A stretch of 64,000 nt of DNA from Parapedobacter defluvii (GCF_014642075.1 NZ_BMIK01000002.1:434001-498000), one strand, 5' to 3'; shown: positions 32,927-42,045, numbered from the stretch's first letter. The notes: generated by a model not told the origin, from the sequence alone. Program-made: numbers and translations.

Positions 32927-34393
32927 ATGAAAAAAGTTAAGTTATTGATCGTGTCCGTTGTGTTGTCACTGGGCAGTTGTACCAAGGACTTGGTTTCTAT
33001 CGATTACGGGGAGATCAACCCGGCTATATTTCCCAAAACCGAAGCCGATATTGAAGCGATGGTAAATTCGGTTTACTATCCGTTGAGAGGTTCGTGGTGG
33101 GACGGGATATTTTCCACTTCGGAACGTGGGGTAATGATGATCAGTGATTGTACCACGGAAATATTGACCGGCTGGTACGACGAAAAGGAACGGGCAACGC
33201 AGCATAGCTATACGCCCGATGATGCAGGTATCACCTACTTTTATGATTGGTTCTACAACAAGATAAGCCGGATGACCATGACGATAAGCCTGATCGAAGA
33301 GTCGACGGTAAATGACGAGCTAAAAAGGGCGGCTATCGCGGAAGTCCGCTGTGCAAGGGGGTTGCTGGCCTATACGCTGTTCGACCTTTATGGCCCATTG
33401 GTTATCGCTCCGCTGGAGGTCTTGAAAAATCCGTTGACAGAGGCGCCGCTGGCCAGGATGCCGTACGAGGAGATGGTTAATTTCATCGAGGCAGACCTCG
33501 TTGCAGCCGCCGAAGATTTACCCCATCCGGCAGATGCTAGGTATGGCCGGTTTAACAAGGCATTGGCCAAGATGCTGTTGATCCGGTTAAATCTGCATGA
33601 GAAAAGATGGGACAAGGTCGTTGAACTGGCAGATGATATCATTAACTACAATTACTATCGGTTGGATGACGATTACGTGGGAATGTGGGATCTGGACGGC
33701 GCAAGCAACAGCGGCGAGGTGATTTGGGCGATCCCTTGCGACTATGAGGGCACCAGCGAAAATCAATGGCAGCTGATGGTGTTGCCGGGTGTATATGCAC
33801 CCAAAGGTGGCTGGGGAACGATACAAAGCACTTGGTGGTTTTACGATACCTTTCAACCTACGGACAAACGGAGAACCATGCTGATTTCCGAATTTACGGA
33901 TGTGGAAGGCCGCACCTATAACCGGGCAAATCCGGGTTCTTTTCTCAATTATGGGCCTTTGCCATTGAAAATTCAGGAAGATGCCGCAAGAACGACAAGT
34001 TTTACCACGGTAGACATCATCATGTACCGGTATGCCGACGTACTGCTTTCCAAAGCGGAGGCATTGGCCAACGGATCGGGCTCGCCTTCGCAGGAGGCGA
34101 TCAATCTGATCAACCAGGTAAGGGAGCGGGCAGGCATCGGAGATGTGCAATTGGTAAATTATCCAAGCCTCAGTGCGTTTAATGATATGCTGCTGACCGA
34201 AAGAAGCCATGAATTCTGGTGCGAAAACGGGCAGTACAGGGCGGACTTAATCAGGCATGATAAATTCGTTTCCCGTTGTCTGGAAGTCAGGAAATCGACC
34301 TATACGGCACCTTATAAGCAGCTCTTCCCGTTTTCAAGGACGGCAATCAGCGAAGGCAAGGGGCAATTCATCCAAAATCCGGGGTACAATTAA
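32927..34393 (+). CDS. SusD/RagB-family lipoprotein (third locus)
   Basis: A 488-residue surface lipoprotein with lipobox LSLGSC (Cys about 19). The helical core includes RCARGLLAYTLFDLYGPLVIAP, and the C-terminal half shows DIIMYRYADVLLSKAEALANGSGSPSQEAINLINQVRERAGI and LLTERSHEFWCENGQYRADLIRHDKF, the family's typical end region. It should form the binding lid of the STN-type SusC and hand over the glycan. It is followed closely by the PKD lipoprotein. Confidence 0.95.
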   Translation: MKKVKLLIVSVVLSLGSCTKDLVSIDYGEINPAIFPKTEADIEAMVNSVYYPLRGSWWDGIFSTSERGVMMISDCTTEILTGWYDEKERATQHSYTPDDAGITYFYDWFYNKISRMTMTISLIEESTVNDELKRAAIAEVRCARGLLAYTLFDLYGPLVIAPLEVLKNPLTEAPLARMPYEEMVNFIEADLVAAAEDLPHPADARYGRFNKALAKMLLIRLNLHEKRWDKVVELADDIINYNYYRLDDDYVGMWDLDGASNSGEVIWAIPCDYEGTSENQWQLMVLPGVYAPKGGWGTIQSTWWFYDTFQPTDKRRTMLISEFTDVEGRTYNRANPGSFLNYGPLPLKIQEDAARTTSFTTVDIIMYRYADVLLSKAEALANGSGSPSQEAINLINQVRERAGIGDVQLVNYPSLSAFNDMLLTERSHEFWCENGQYRADLIRHDKFVSRCLEVRKSTYTAPYKQLFPFSRTAISEGKGQFIQNPGYN

Positions 34394-34426
34394 TAGAAAG
34401 CAATGTACAGCATAAAGAAATTAGGT

Positions 34427-35296
34427 ATGAAAAGGAAGAATATCATACTGCTTGCGGGCATGGCCCTCGCCACGTTACTGATTATTTCCTGTAAAAAGGA
34501 AGATGGCGAAGGAGGCACCAAAGCGGTGTTCAGTTATGTAGCTGACGGTTTTATCGTGAATTTCACGAATTTCTCCACCGGTGCCACGGAATATGAATGG
34601 GATTTCGGAGACGAGAGCGGGACGGCTTCCACGGCACGGGCGCCCCAGCACGTTTACACTGCAAAAGGCGATTTTTTGGTCACATTGACGGCCAAAAATG
34701 GAGACCTTGTCAGTACGTTTACCGATACGGTAACCATCGTTGGTCCGAATATTAAAATAGACGGGGACTTCACCGATTGGGAATATGTAGGGTATTCGCA
34801 TGTCAATGAAGGAACCTCAGGAGGGACTATATTGGCCGTGAAGACATTTTCTACGGCAACAGACCTGAATTTCCTGGTCGAAGGTACCCATGATATGACC
34901 TTGGCCAGGCTACAGATTTACATTGATACAGATAATAATCCGGAAACAGGGTATGCGAGCTGGCAGTATCCTGCCGGTGCAGGGGCTGATTTTAAGATAG
35001 AAGGCAGCATTACCGATGGATGGGGAGGCTTGCAGCAACATTCGGGAAATCCCGCGGATGACTGGGGTGGCTTTTCGGGGGACATCGCGTCTTTTCCGGA
35101 GGTAATTGTGTATTCAGAAATGAAGACCGAACAGGATAAGAACCGGATTGAATTTTCAGTCAAAAGGTCGCTTCTGGGGACGCTAGCCAACCACGTGAAT
35201 TATGCTATTGTCGAGAATTCGATTACGTACTCGCAAATAGGTGCGCTCCCCGCCAATCAATATCCGGAAGCCAAATACGCTGTTTTTTCATTTTAG
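34427..35296 (+). CDS. PKD-domain surface lipoprotein
   Basis: A 289-residue lipoprotein with signal peptide and lipobox LLIISC (Cys about 22). Residues about 32-105 form a PKD domain (YEWDFGDESGTASTARAPQHVYTAKGDFLVTLTA). The C-terminal part (about 110-289) is a beta-sandwich-like domain with IDGDFTDWEYVGY, as in carbohydrate-binding modules related to CBM9-like folds, and the acidic IYIDTDNNPETGY loop. It probably is the SusE/F-like glycan-binding protein of the locus. The ATG at 34403 is a less likely start. Confidence 0.8.
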   Translation: MKRKNIILLAGMALATLLIISCKKEDGEGGTKAVFSYVADGFIVNFTNFSTGATEYEWDFGDESGTASTARAPQHVYTAKGDFLVTLTAKNGDLVSTFTDTVTIVGPNIKIDGDFTDWEYVGYSHVNEGTSGGTILAVKTFSTATDLNFLVEGTHDMTLARLQIYIDTDNNPETGYASWQYPAGAGADFKIEGSITDGWGGLQQHSGNPADDWGGFSGDIASFPEVIVYSEMKTEQDKNRIEFSVKRSLLGTLANHVNYAIVENSITYSQIGALPANQYPEAKYAVFSF

Positions 35297-35306
35297 TACA
35301 CACCGA

Positions 35307-36431
35307 ATGAACAGTATTCCATCAAGTGATACGCCATTAAAGCAACGGCTCCTATCACTGGACGTAATGCGGGGCCTTATTATGATCCTGCTTGCTGCAG
35401 AAAGCTGTATGCTGTATGCGGCATTGGACGATGTTACCGCTGGTGATTCTTTTGTTGGCGCTATCGTTAAGCAATTTTTTCACCACCCCTGGCATGGGCT
35501 GCGTTTCTGGGACCTGGTACAGCCGTCATTTATGTTGATGGCAGGTTCGGCACTGTACATCTCCTGGCATGGAAAATCCAAAAAGGGGATAAGTTGGGAA
35601 AGCAACTTCAAACATATCCTGGTACGTTGTTTCAGGTTGTTCTTATTCGGTGTAGGCTTGCATTGCGTTTATGCAGGTAAGCTCGTTTGGGAATTATGGA
35701 ACGTGCTCACCCAACTTTCGGTAACTACGCTGATCGCTTACCTGATCATCCGCAGATCCGGCTTATGGCAATTGGTTTTTTCTGTGGGCCTGCTGCTGCT
35801 TACAGAAATGGCCTATCGCTTGGTACAGGTGCCCAATTTCGACCAGCCGTTTACGGAACACCATAATTTCGGAGCCTTTATGGATAGGATTTTGATGGGT
35901 AAGACCAATTCCGATGGTTGGGTAGCCATCAACTTTATACCAACTGCGGCACATACGATCTGGGGAGTGGTAGCAGGTAAGCTGCTGATTTCTCCGGCTA
36001 CCAACGGCGAGAAAATACAACGTCTCCTTGTGGGCGGGGCAATCGCGCTGGTAGCCGGATACGCATTGGACATAGGTGGTATTACGCCAATTATAAAGCG
36101 GATAAGTACCAGTTCGTTTGTTTTGGTGTCTGGCGGATGGGTATTGCTCCTGATGGCTTTGCTGTTTTGGATAAACGATGTGAAGAAGTATTTCAGGTAT
36201 GCGTGGATATTCACCGTGGTCGGTATGAACGCCATTTTTATCTACCTGTTTTTCGAAACAGTGGGCATGCAATGGGTCAACGGTGCGGTGGCGATTTTTG
36301 TGGTGGGTTTTTTAAGGTTTACGAATCTATCTGATGAGGTGATGACCCTCATGTCGGCTTCGGTAACGTTGGCTGCCGAATGGTATTTATGCTATTGGCT
36401 TTATCAAAAGAAACTGTTTTTTAAACTATGA
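35307..36431 (+). CDS. DUF5009/HGSNAT-like membrane acyltransferase
   Basis: A 374-residue inner-membrane protein with about ten transmembrane helices. The N-terminal motif RLLSLDVMRGLIMILLAAES is the hallmark of the heparan-alpha-glucosaminide N-acetyltransferase-like/DUF5009 group, which move acetyl groups from the cytoplasm onto sugars on the other side. The start at 35307 (MNSIPSSD) avoids overlap with the PKD gene. In this locus it may acetylate amino sugars released from the imported glycan, but the acceptor is not known. Confidence 0.85.
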   Translation: MNSIPSSDTPLKQRLLSLDVMRGLIMILLAAESCMLYAALDDVTAGDSFVGAIVKQFFHHPWHGLRFWDLVQPSFMLMAGSALYISWHGKSKKGISWESNFKHILVRCFRLFLFGVGLHCVYAGKLVWELWNVLTQLSVTTLIAYLIIRRSGLWQLVFSVGLLLLTEMAYRLVQVPNFDQPFTEHHNFGAFMDRILMGKTNSDGWVAINFIPTAAHTIWGVVAGKLLISPATNGEKIQRLLVGGAIALVAGYALDIGGITPIIKRISTSSFVLVSGGWVLLLMALLFWINDVKKYFRYAWIFTVVGMNAIFIYLFFETVGMQWVNGAVAIFVVGFLRFTNLSDEVMTLMSASVTLAAEWYLCYWLYQKKLFFKL

Positions 36432-36450
36432 CTATTTTAATCTATCATTT

Positions 36451-37998
36451 ATGAGATTATTAAAAAAAATTCCGTGCGGTATATTGATGCTGGTTCCCGT
36501 GTTGTTGAGTTGCAAGAACAAAGGCGAACCCGCACCACCACCCGAGCAGGAACCGAAAGCTACGGTCACGTATACCGAAAGCACTGAGGATTTCCCGAAT
36601 CCCGAAAGGGGGTTTTATCGGTATACAGAAACGACAACGAGCAACTTCACGGCGCTGGACGCAAATACCCTGAAGGGGTACCGGCAATTGCAGAGCATTT
36701 CCAATGCCAATTACCGTGTTTATAGCACGTTGGTATTCAGGTATTATGTGCTAGACGATGTCAAAAACACCGCAATATCCCAAACTACGCTGGCCAAAAT
36801 AAACGAAGATATGGAGGCTGCGAGAGCAGCAGGGGTCAAGCTGATCCCGAGGTTTGTCTATACGATTACGCAAAACGCAGGGGACTGCCCCGAAGGTGCC
36901 ATATGTCCGCCGTATGGTGATGCGTCAAAAGCGATTGTATTGCAGCACATTGCCAGCCTGAAACCTGTACTGTATGATCATGCGGATGTGATTGCGTGTG
37001 TGCAGCTGGGGTTCATAGGGATATGGGGAGAGCAGTATTATACCGATTTCTTTGGGGATGCATCATCCAACGGCGGACAGGGGAAACTGACCGATGAAAA
37101 CTGGTTGGACAGGGCAGAGGTGATTGAGGCCTTGTTGGATGCGGTTCCAAAGACCCGGATGATACAGGTAAGGTATCCGCAACAGAAACAGCGTTACGTT
37201 TATGGCGTGGATGCCCCGGTGACCGCTGCACCCATGACAGAAGCGGAGGCGTATACGGAAGATGAAAAGGCGCGGATAGGCTTCCACAACGATTGTTTCC
37301 TATCCGGACCAAATGACGTGGGTACGTATGAAGATTACGGAAACAGTTCAACCAACAGAAGCGCCAGCGCCGATGTGGTAGATATACTGAAGGAATACAA
37401 TAGAAATGACAGCAAATACGTGGTGGTAGGCGGGGAGACCTGCAGACCTTTTACGCCCGATAACAATTGTGAGCCCGCGGGCAGGGCACAGGCTGCTTTT
37501 GCCGAAATGCACTACAGTTATATCAACGCGCACTATAATAATCAGGTCAATAACGTTTGGCAGACGGGCGGATGCATGGACAACATCAAGAAAAACCTGG
37601 GTTACCGGTTTGTTTTGCAGGATGCGACATTTCCTGACGAAGTGACGGCGGGCAGTAACCTTGCGTTCACCCTGAACCTGACCAATAAAGGCTATGCCTC
37701 GCCATTCAATGCCCGTCCTGTACAGCTCCTGCTGCGCAGGGCCGGAACGCAGGAAGTCACCGTTTTACCCATTGAAACGGATGTACGAAAATGGTACACA
37801 GGTGATATCAAGATAACGTCTTCGGTTGCCATTCCCACGGGGCTGGCAAAGGGCGAATATGAATTGCTGCTCAATCTGCCCGATGCGTACGAACGTATTG
37901 CCACACGGCCGGAATACAGCATCCGGCTGGCCAATAATGAGGTTTGGGAAGAAACAACTGGCTACAACCGGTTGAATCATCAGATTCGCGTGAATTAA
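36451..37998 (+). CDS. DUF4874/DUF4832 lipoprotein, probable glycan-active protein
   Basis: A 515-residue lipoprotein (lipobox VLLSC, Cys about 21). After a Pro-rich linker, residues about 38-220 match the DUF4874 pattern (NPERGFYRYTE, LVFRYYVLDDVK, GVKLIPRFVYT, IACVQLGFIGIWGEQYYTDF), and the rest to about 500 resembles DUF4832, ending in an Ig-like beta domain. The first part looks like a TIM barrel with acidic residues at strand ends (GEQYY, GGETC), which suggests an uncharacterised glycoside hydrolase, but no established catalytic pair can be named. It is between the acyltransferase and GH31 genes. Confidence 0.8.
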   Translation: MRLLKKIPCGILMLVPVLLSCKNKGEPAPPPEQEPKATVTYTESTEDFPNPERGFYRYTETTTSNFTALDANTLKGYRQLQSISNANYRVYSTLVFRYYVLDDVKNTAISQTTLAKINEDMEAARAAGVKLIPRFVYTITQNAGDCPEGAICPPYGDASKAIVLQHIASLKPVLYDHADVIACVQLGFIGIWGEQYYTDFFGDASSNGGQGKLTDENWLDRAEVIEALLDAVPKTRMIQVRYPQQKQRYVYGVDAPVTAAPMTEAEAYTEDEKARIGFHNDCFLSGPNDVGTYEDYGNSSTNRSASADVVDILKEYNRNDSKYVVVGGETCRPFTPDNNCEPAGRAQAAFAEMHYSYINAHYNNQVNNVWQTGGCMDNIKKNLGYRFVLQDATFPDEVTAGSNLAFTLNLTNKGYASPFNARPVQLLLRRAGTQEVTVLPIETDVRKWYTGDIKITSSVAIPTGLAKGEYELLLNLPDAYERIATRPEYSIRLANNEVWEETTGYNRLNHQIRVN

Positions 37999-38001
37999 TG
38001 A

Positions 38002-39627
38002 ATGGAATTAATGAATAGGATGAGCACACTAGTCATCAAATCGACGTTGGCTACCCTGCTGTTGCTGGGAATCTCGCTCGATTTGGCCGCACAGCAGGTA
38101 ACCATTCCGGTGAGTAAGGGTGAAAAATGGTTTGGAGGGGTGGTTAACGAAGCACACCTGATGCCTTTCAAGGAAGGGTATGATTTCGATTTGTACGCAA
38201 ATACGGGAACCAACCAAGCCTCACCCTTGCTTGTCTCTACCAGGGGAAAGTTTGTCTGGAGCGAAGAGCCCTTCCGGTTCACGGTGGGCAATGATCAATT
38301 GATTATTTCAACCGGCGGTGCATCCGTCGTGATCGATTCGTCCGGAACGAATCTTCGGGAAGCCTACTTAAATGCAAGCAAACGATTCTTCGCTCCGAAA
38401 GGCGAATTGCCAGATACCCTGCTGTTCACCAGCCCGCAATACAACACCTGGATAGAATTGGTTTATAACCAAAACCAAAAGGACATCATTGCCTACGCAA
38501 AGGCGATTGTTTCCCATGGTTTTTCTCCGGGAGTACTCATGATAGATGATAATTGGGCGGATTATTATGGGCGATTTGATTTCCGGAAAGACAGGTTCGG
38601 CGATGCTGCCGGTATGGTAGATACCTTGCATCGCATGGGGTTCAAGGTGATGCTGTGGGTGAGCCCTTTCATTTCTCCCGATACCGAGGTTTTTAGGGAG
38701 TTGAAAGAGAAAAAGTTTCTTTTATATGATGGGTCGAGCAAAAAGCCATGGGTAGAAGCCGATAGACCCGCTATCGTAAGTTGGTGGAACGGTTACAGTG
38801 CGGTGATGGATTTCACCAATCCCGAAGCTCGGAATTGGTTTCACAACCAATTGGAATACATGCGAAAAACTTACCATTTGGATGGGTTCAAGTTTGACGC
38901 GGGAGATGCTGAGTTTTATGCTACGGATGCCATTTCCTTTCGCGAAGCCTCGCCAAATGAACACAGTCGGCTCTGGGGCGAATTGGGTAAATACTACCCG
39001 TTGAATGAGTACCGGGCGATGTGGAAAATGGGCGGAGAGCCGCTTGTGCAGCGGCTGCGTGACAAACAGCATAGTTGGGACGATCTTCGAAAGCTCATTC
39101 CGCATATCACTACGGCAGGGCTGTTGGGCTATCAGTTTACATGCCCCGATATGATCGGTGGCGGAGAATATGGATCCTTTATAGGAAGGGATAAGCTTGA
39201 CGAACGCTTGGTTGTACGATCGGCAGCGTGTTCTGCGTTGATGCCTATGATGCAATTTTCCGCTGCTCCGTGGCGGGTATTGAGTGAATCTAATCTTGCG
39301 GCGGTCAAAAAATTGACGGCACTGCGGGCCAGGTATGTTCCGTATATCATGGAGTTTGCGAGGCTATCTGCAATAACCGGTGAACCGATTGTCAGGAGCA
39401 TGGTGTACGAATTTCCGGATCAGAACTTTGAAGAAGTACAGGATCAGTTTATGCTGGGAAAAAAATACATGGTTGCACCGGTGGTGACGGTTGACAACAC
39501 GAGGAAAATTAAGCTTCCAAGCGGTGTTTGGAAAAGTGACGAAGGTGAAATTTTCGAAGGTCCAAAAGTGATCGTCGCACACGATGTTCCATTAGACAGG
39601 CTGCCTGTATTTGAGTTGATGGAGTGA
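38002..39627 (+). CDS. GH31-family glycoside hydrolase
   Basis: A 541-residue exported alpha-glycosidase-like enzyme. Signal peptide about 1-31 (ending DLAAQQ). The catalytic barrel shows DDNWADYYGRFDF, the nucleophile motif GFKFDAGD (Asp299) and a likely acid/base Asp383 in CPDMIGGGEYG; the C-terminal beta domain includes VRSMVYEFPD and MLGKKYMVAPV. It is shorter than classic GH31 alpha-glucosidases and more like the branch acting on small or unusual alpha-linked sugars. Start codons at 38002, 38011 and 38020 are all possible owing to a 13-bp tandem duplication at 37992-38017. It ends the locus before a strong terminator. Confidence 0.92.
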   Translation: MELMNRMSTLVIKSTLATLLLLGISLDLAAQQVTIPVSKGEKWFGGVVNEAHLMPFKEGYDFDLYANTGTNQASPLLVSTRGKFVWSEEPFRFTVGNDQLIISTGGASVVIDSSGTNLREAYLNASKRFFAPKGELPDTLLFTSPQYNTWIELVYNQNQKDIIAYAKAIVSHGFSPGVLMIDDNWADYYGRFDFRKDRFGDAAGMVDTLHRMGFKVMLWVSPFISPDTEVFRELKEKKFLLYDGSSKKPWVEADRPAIVSWWNGYSAVMDFTNPEARNWFHNQLEYMRKTYHLDGFKFDAGDAEFYATDAISFREASPNEHSRLWGELGKYYPLNEYRAMWKMGGEPLVQRLRDKQHSWDDLRKLIPHITTAGLLGYQFTCPDMIGGGEYGSFIGRDKLDERLVVRSAACSALMPMMQFSAAPWRVLSESNLAAVKKLTALRARYVPYIMEFARLSAITGEPIVRSMVYEFPDQNFEEVQDQFMLGKKYMVAPVVTVDNTRKIKLPSGVWKSDEGEIFEGPKVIVAHDVPLDRLPVFELME

Positions 39628-39660
39628 GGACAACTCCGGCACGTCGGGACGGAACAAAAA

Positions 39661-39687
39661 AAACAGGTAGGGGACACCTACCTGTTT
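39661..39687. terminator. Bidirectional terminator between GH31 gene and rplI
   Basis: An 11-bp perfect stem (39661-39671 with 39677-39687, AAACAGGTAGG/CCTACCTGTTT) with a 5-base loop, flanked by As on the left and Ts on the right, so it can stop transcription from both convergent units. Confidence 0.92.
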
Positions 39688-39710
39688 TATGCTATTTGAT
39701 CGCTGCTAGT

Positions 39711-40154
39711 TTACTCAGCCACTACCACAAAAGGTACCTGTACCTTCACCTCTTTGTGCAGGTTCAGATTGGCTACGTATTCGCCCAGCACTTTTGGCTC
39801 GGTTTCGAACGTAATGCGGCGACGATCCACTTCAAAACCTTGCTTCCGCAGTGCTTCCGCGATTTGTATGCTGTTTACAGATCCGAAAATCTTGCCGGTT
39901 TCGCCGGCCTTTGCACCGATGGTCAGTTTAAGACCTTCCAGCTTGGCCGCCAGTTCAGTCGCGTCCTTCTTGATTTTGTCTTGCTTGAATTGAGCCTGAC
40001 GGATGTTTTCAGCCAATACCTTCTTTGCCGATTCGGTAGCGAGTATGGCAAAACCTTGCGGGATGAGGTAGTTACGGCCGTAACCGGGTTTTACACTGAC
40101 AACGTCGTCCTTTTCACCCAGCTTCTTGATATCTTGCTTTAAAATTACTTCCAT
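39711..40154 (-). CDS. rplI: Ribosomal protein bL9
   Basis: A 147-residue large-subunit protein. The N-terminal RNA-binding domain starts MEVILKQDIKKLGEKDDVVSVKPGYGRNYLIPQGFA, the exact family signature, then a long central helix (about 45-80) and the C-terminal domain ending VQVPFVVVAE. A good AAGGAGG site precedes the start. It is the third gene of the rpsF-rpsR-rplI operon, 14 bases after rpsR. Confidence 0.98.
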   Translation of the reverse strand: MEVILKQDIKKLGEKDDVVSVKPGYGRNYLIPQGFAILATESAKKVLAENIRQAQFKQDKIKKDATELAAKLEGLKLTIGAKAGETGKIFGSVNSIQIAEALRKQGFEVDRRRITFETEPKVLGEYVANLNLHKEVKVQVPFVVVAE

Positions 40155-40168
40155 GTCGTTTCCCCTCC

Positions 40169-40432
40169 TTATTTAAGTGAATCAGCTACATAAGGCAATA
40201 AGCCGATGTGACGGGCACGCTTCACCGCTTGGGCTACTTTGCGCTGGAATTTCAACGACGTACCTGTAAGGCGGCGTGGCAATACCTTGCCCTGGTCATT
40301 GACGAACTTCAACAGGAAGTTGGCGTCTTTGTAATCAATGTATTTGATGCCATTTTTCTTGAAACGGCAGTATTTCTTACGATTGTCCTCCACCTTGGGA
40401 GCAGTTACGTATTGGATTTGATCGTTTGCCAT
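40169..40432 (-). CDS. rpsR: Ribosomal protein bS18
   Basis: An 87-residue small-subunit protein that pairs with bS6 on the platform. Recognised by KYCRFKKNGIKYIDYKD, LLKFVNDQGKVLPRRLTGTSLKFQRKVAQAVKRARHIGLLPYV. Its first base overlaps the stop codon of rpsF, giving translational coupling. In many bacteria the bS6-bS18 complex represses this operon through its mRNA leader; no such structure was examined in detail here. Confidence 0.98.
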   Translation of the reverse strand: MANDQIQYVTAPKVEDNRKKYCRFKKNGIKYIDYKDANFLLKFVNDQGKVLPRRLTGTSLKFQRKVAQAVKRARHIGLLPYVADSLK

Positions 40433-40803
40433 TAGTTTGCTACCTCCTCTGATTTGGGTGTTTCAGTTTTCTTGTTGAAAGCACCACTGCGCTTCTTTTC
40501 GTTGTAAGCTAGGGCGTGTTTATCCAATTTGATCGTCAGGAAACGCATTACCCGCTCATCACGCTTGTATTCGACTTCCAGTTTACTGATCAGTTCACCG
40601 GGAGCCTTGAATTCGATGAGGTGATAGAATCCGGTTGTCTTTTTGTCAATCGGATACGCAAGTTTTTTCAAACCCCAATTGTCTTCATGGACAATTTCGG
40701 CTCCGCCTTCGGTAAGGATGCTCCGGAATTTGGCAATCGCCTCTTTCGAAACTTCCTCAGAAAGCAACGGGGTAAGAATAATAACGGTTTCGTACTGTTG
40801 CAT
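40432..40803 (-). CDS. rpsF: Ribosomal protein bS6
   Basis: A 123-residue small-subunit protein. The start at 40803 (MQQYETVIILTPLLS) matches the family; the longer frame to 40839 does not. The ferredoxin-like core carries NWGLKKLAYPIDKKTTGFYHLIEF and YKRDERVMRFLTIKLD, followed by a basic, low-complexity tail of about 25 residues. It opens the operon and is transcribed from a promoter interlocked with that of rplU. Confidence 0.97.
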   Translation of the reverse strand: MQQYETVIILTPLLSEEVSKEAIAKFRSILTEGGAEIVHEDNWGLKKLAYPIDKKTTGFYHLIEFKAPGELISKLEVEYKRDERVMRFLTIKLDKHALAYNEKKRSGAFNKKTETPKSEEVAN

Positions 40804-40857
40804 ACTTTCGTTTAAAAAATTAAAATTTTGATAAATCACTCCGTTTCAAACGGGCTG

Positions 40858-40905
40858 CAAATTTATACATAAACTTTGGATAATCAAAATAAAGCGTTAC
40901 CTTTG
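40858..40905. promoter_or_regulatory. Interlocked divergent promoters of rpsF and rplU
   Basis: Plus strand: TTTG (40875-40878), 19 bases, TACCTTTG (40898-40905), serving rplU. Minus strand: TTTG (CAAA at 40885-40888), 19 bases, TAAATTTG (CAAATTTA at 40858-40865), serving rpsF. Both are perfect consensus with identical spacing, and each -33 box lies in the other's spacer, so polymerase cannot occupy both at once. Confidence 0.85.
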
Positions 40906-40947
40906 CGCTTCGAATTTTAAAGGATTATTTAATTAACTCATTAACTA

Positions 40948-41259
40948 ATGTACGCAATAGTAAATATAGCCGGACAGCAATTCAAAGTTGCAAAAGACCA
41001 GCAGCTCTTTGTACACCGTTTACAAGGGGATGAAGGCGCTAGTATTGAATTTGACAATGTACTGTTAGCAGAAGATGGTGGTAAATTCACCATAGGCGCA
41101 CCCACGGTAAAGGGAGCGAAGGTTTCGGCTAAGATTTTGTCACATTTGAAGGGCGATAAAGTGATCGTTTTTAAGAAAAAACGCCGCAAAGGCTACAAAA
41201 AGAAAAACGGACACCGTCAGCAATTCACCAAAATTGAAATTACCGGAATCACGTTATAA
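40948..41259 (+). CDS. rplU: Ribosomal protein bL21
   Basis: A 103-residue large-subunit protein of standard length, starting [14 protein letters not shown] and ending with the RNA-binding [25 protein letters not shown]. It is co-transcribed with rpmA 48 bases downstream. It has no C-terminal extension; the helix-hairpin-helix-like extension is instead attached to bL27. Confidence 0.98.
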   Translation: MYAIVNIAGQQFKVAKDQQLFVHRLQGDEGASIEFDNVLLAEDGGKFTIGAPTVKGAKVSAKILSHLKGDKVIVFKKKRRKGYKKKNGHRQQFTKIEITGITL

Positions 41260-41307
41260 TTTGATTGTTTAATTAGGCTTTTTGCCTTACATAAATAGAT
41301 ATAGAAC

Positions 41308-41961
41308 ATGGCACATAAAAAGGGTGCGGGTAGTTCAAAGAACGGCCGTGAGTCGCATAGCAAGCGTTTGGGAGTGAAAATATTCGGTGGTCAACATGCG
41401 GTTGCCGGAAATATCATTGTTCGCCAAAGGGGTACCAAACATCATCCCGACGTGAATGTGGGCATCGGTAAAGACCATACATTATTTGCATTGATCGATG
41501 GGAAAGTGGTGTTCCGCAAAAAAGCAAACAACAGATCTTTTGTATCGGTAATACCAGTTGAAGATGCTCCCGTTGCAGAACAACCCAAGGCAAAGGTTGC
41601 TGAGAAGAAATCAAAACCGGCAGAAACCAAAGCAGCTGCAGCCGTAGCGGAAGAACCGAAAGCTGAAAAGAAGGAAAAGGCGCAAGCGCCTCAGACAGCG
41701 AAGGCCGACGACTTAACCATCGTAGAAGGCATCGGTCCGAAGATTGCTGAAGTATTGGCAAATGCAGGAATCAGCAGCTACGCAGATTTAGCGGCTAAAT
41801 CCGCTGAAGACATTAAAGCACTGTTGGTAGATGCTGGTGACCAATTCAATACCGCCGTAACCGACACATGGCCTGCACAGGCGAAACTGGCTGCCGAAGG
41901 CAAATTTGACGAGTTGAAGAAATGGCAGGATGAACTCGATGGCGGCAAAGCTGCTGAGTAA
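41308..41961 (+). CDS. rpmA: Ribosomal protein bL27 with C-terminal HhH-like extension
   Basis: A 217-residue protein, more than twice the usual 85-90 residues. Residues 1-88 are canonical bL27 ([40 protein letters not shown]). A Lys/Ala/Glu/Pro-rich linker (about 89-130) leads to a helix-hairpin-helix-like domain (about 131-175, [36 protein letters not shown]) and a short helical end. The frame is continuous with no internal start evidence, so it is a true fusion. The extra domain may bind RNA or DNA at the ribosome surface; role unknown. Confidence 0.95.
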   Translation: MAHKKGAGSSKNGRESHSKRLGVKIFGGQHAVAGNIIVRQRGTKHHPDVNVGIGKDHTLFALIDGKVVFRKKANNRSFVSVIPVEDAPVAEQPKAKVAEKKSKPAETKAAAAVAEEPKAEKKEKAQAPQTAKADDLTIVEGIGPKIAEVLANAGISSYADLAAKSAEDIKALLVDAGDQFNTAVTDTWPAQAKLAAEGKFDELKKWQDELDGGKAAE

Positions 41962-41990
41962 CCCAACCCGCTTAATTCATAATTAAATTG

Positions 41991-42030
41991 GAAAGCCATT
42001 GGTATCACTGCCAATGGCTTTTCTCTTTTT
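41991..42030. terminator. Terminator after rpmA
   Basis: A 12-bp stem (41991-42002 with 42011-42022, GAAAGCCATTGG/CCAATGGCTTTT, one G-T pair at its base) with an 8-base loop and a T-rich tract to 42030. Confidence 0.9.
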
Positions 42031-42045
42031 GAATGCACAAATAGA

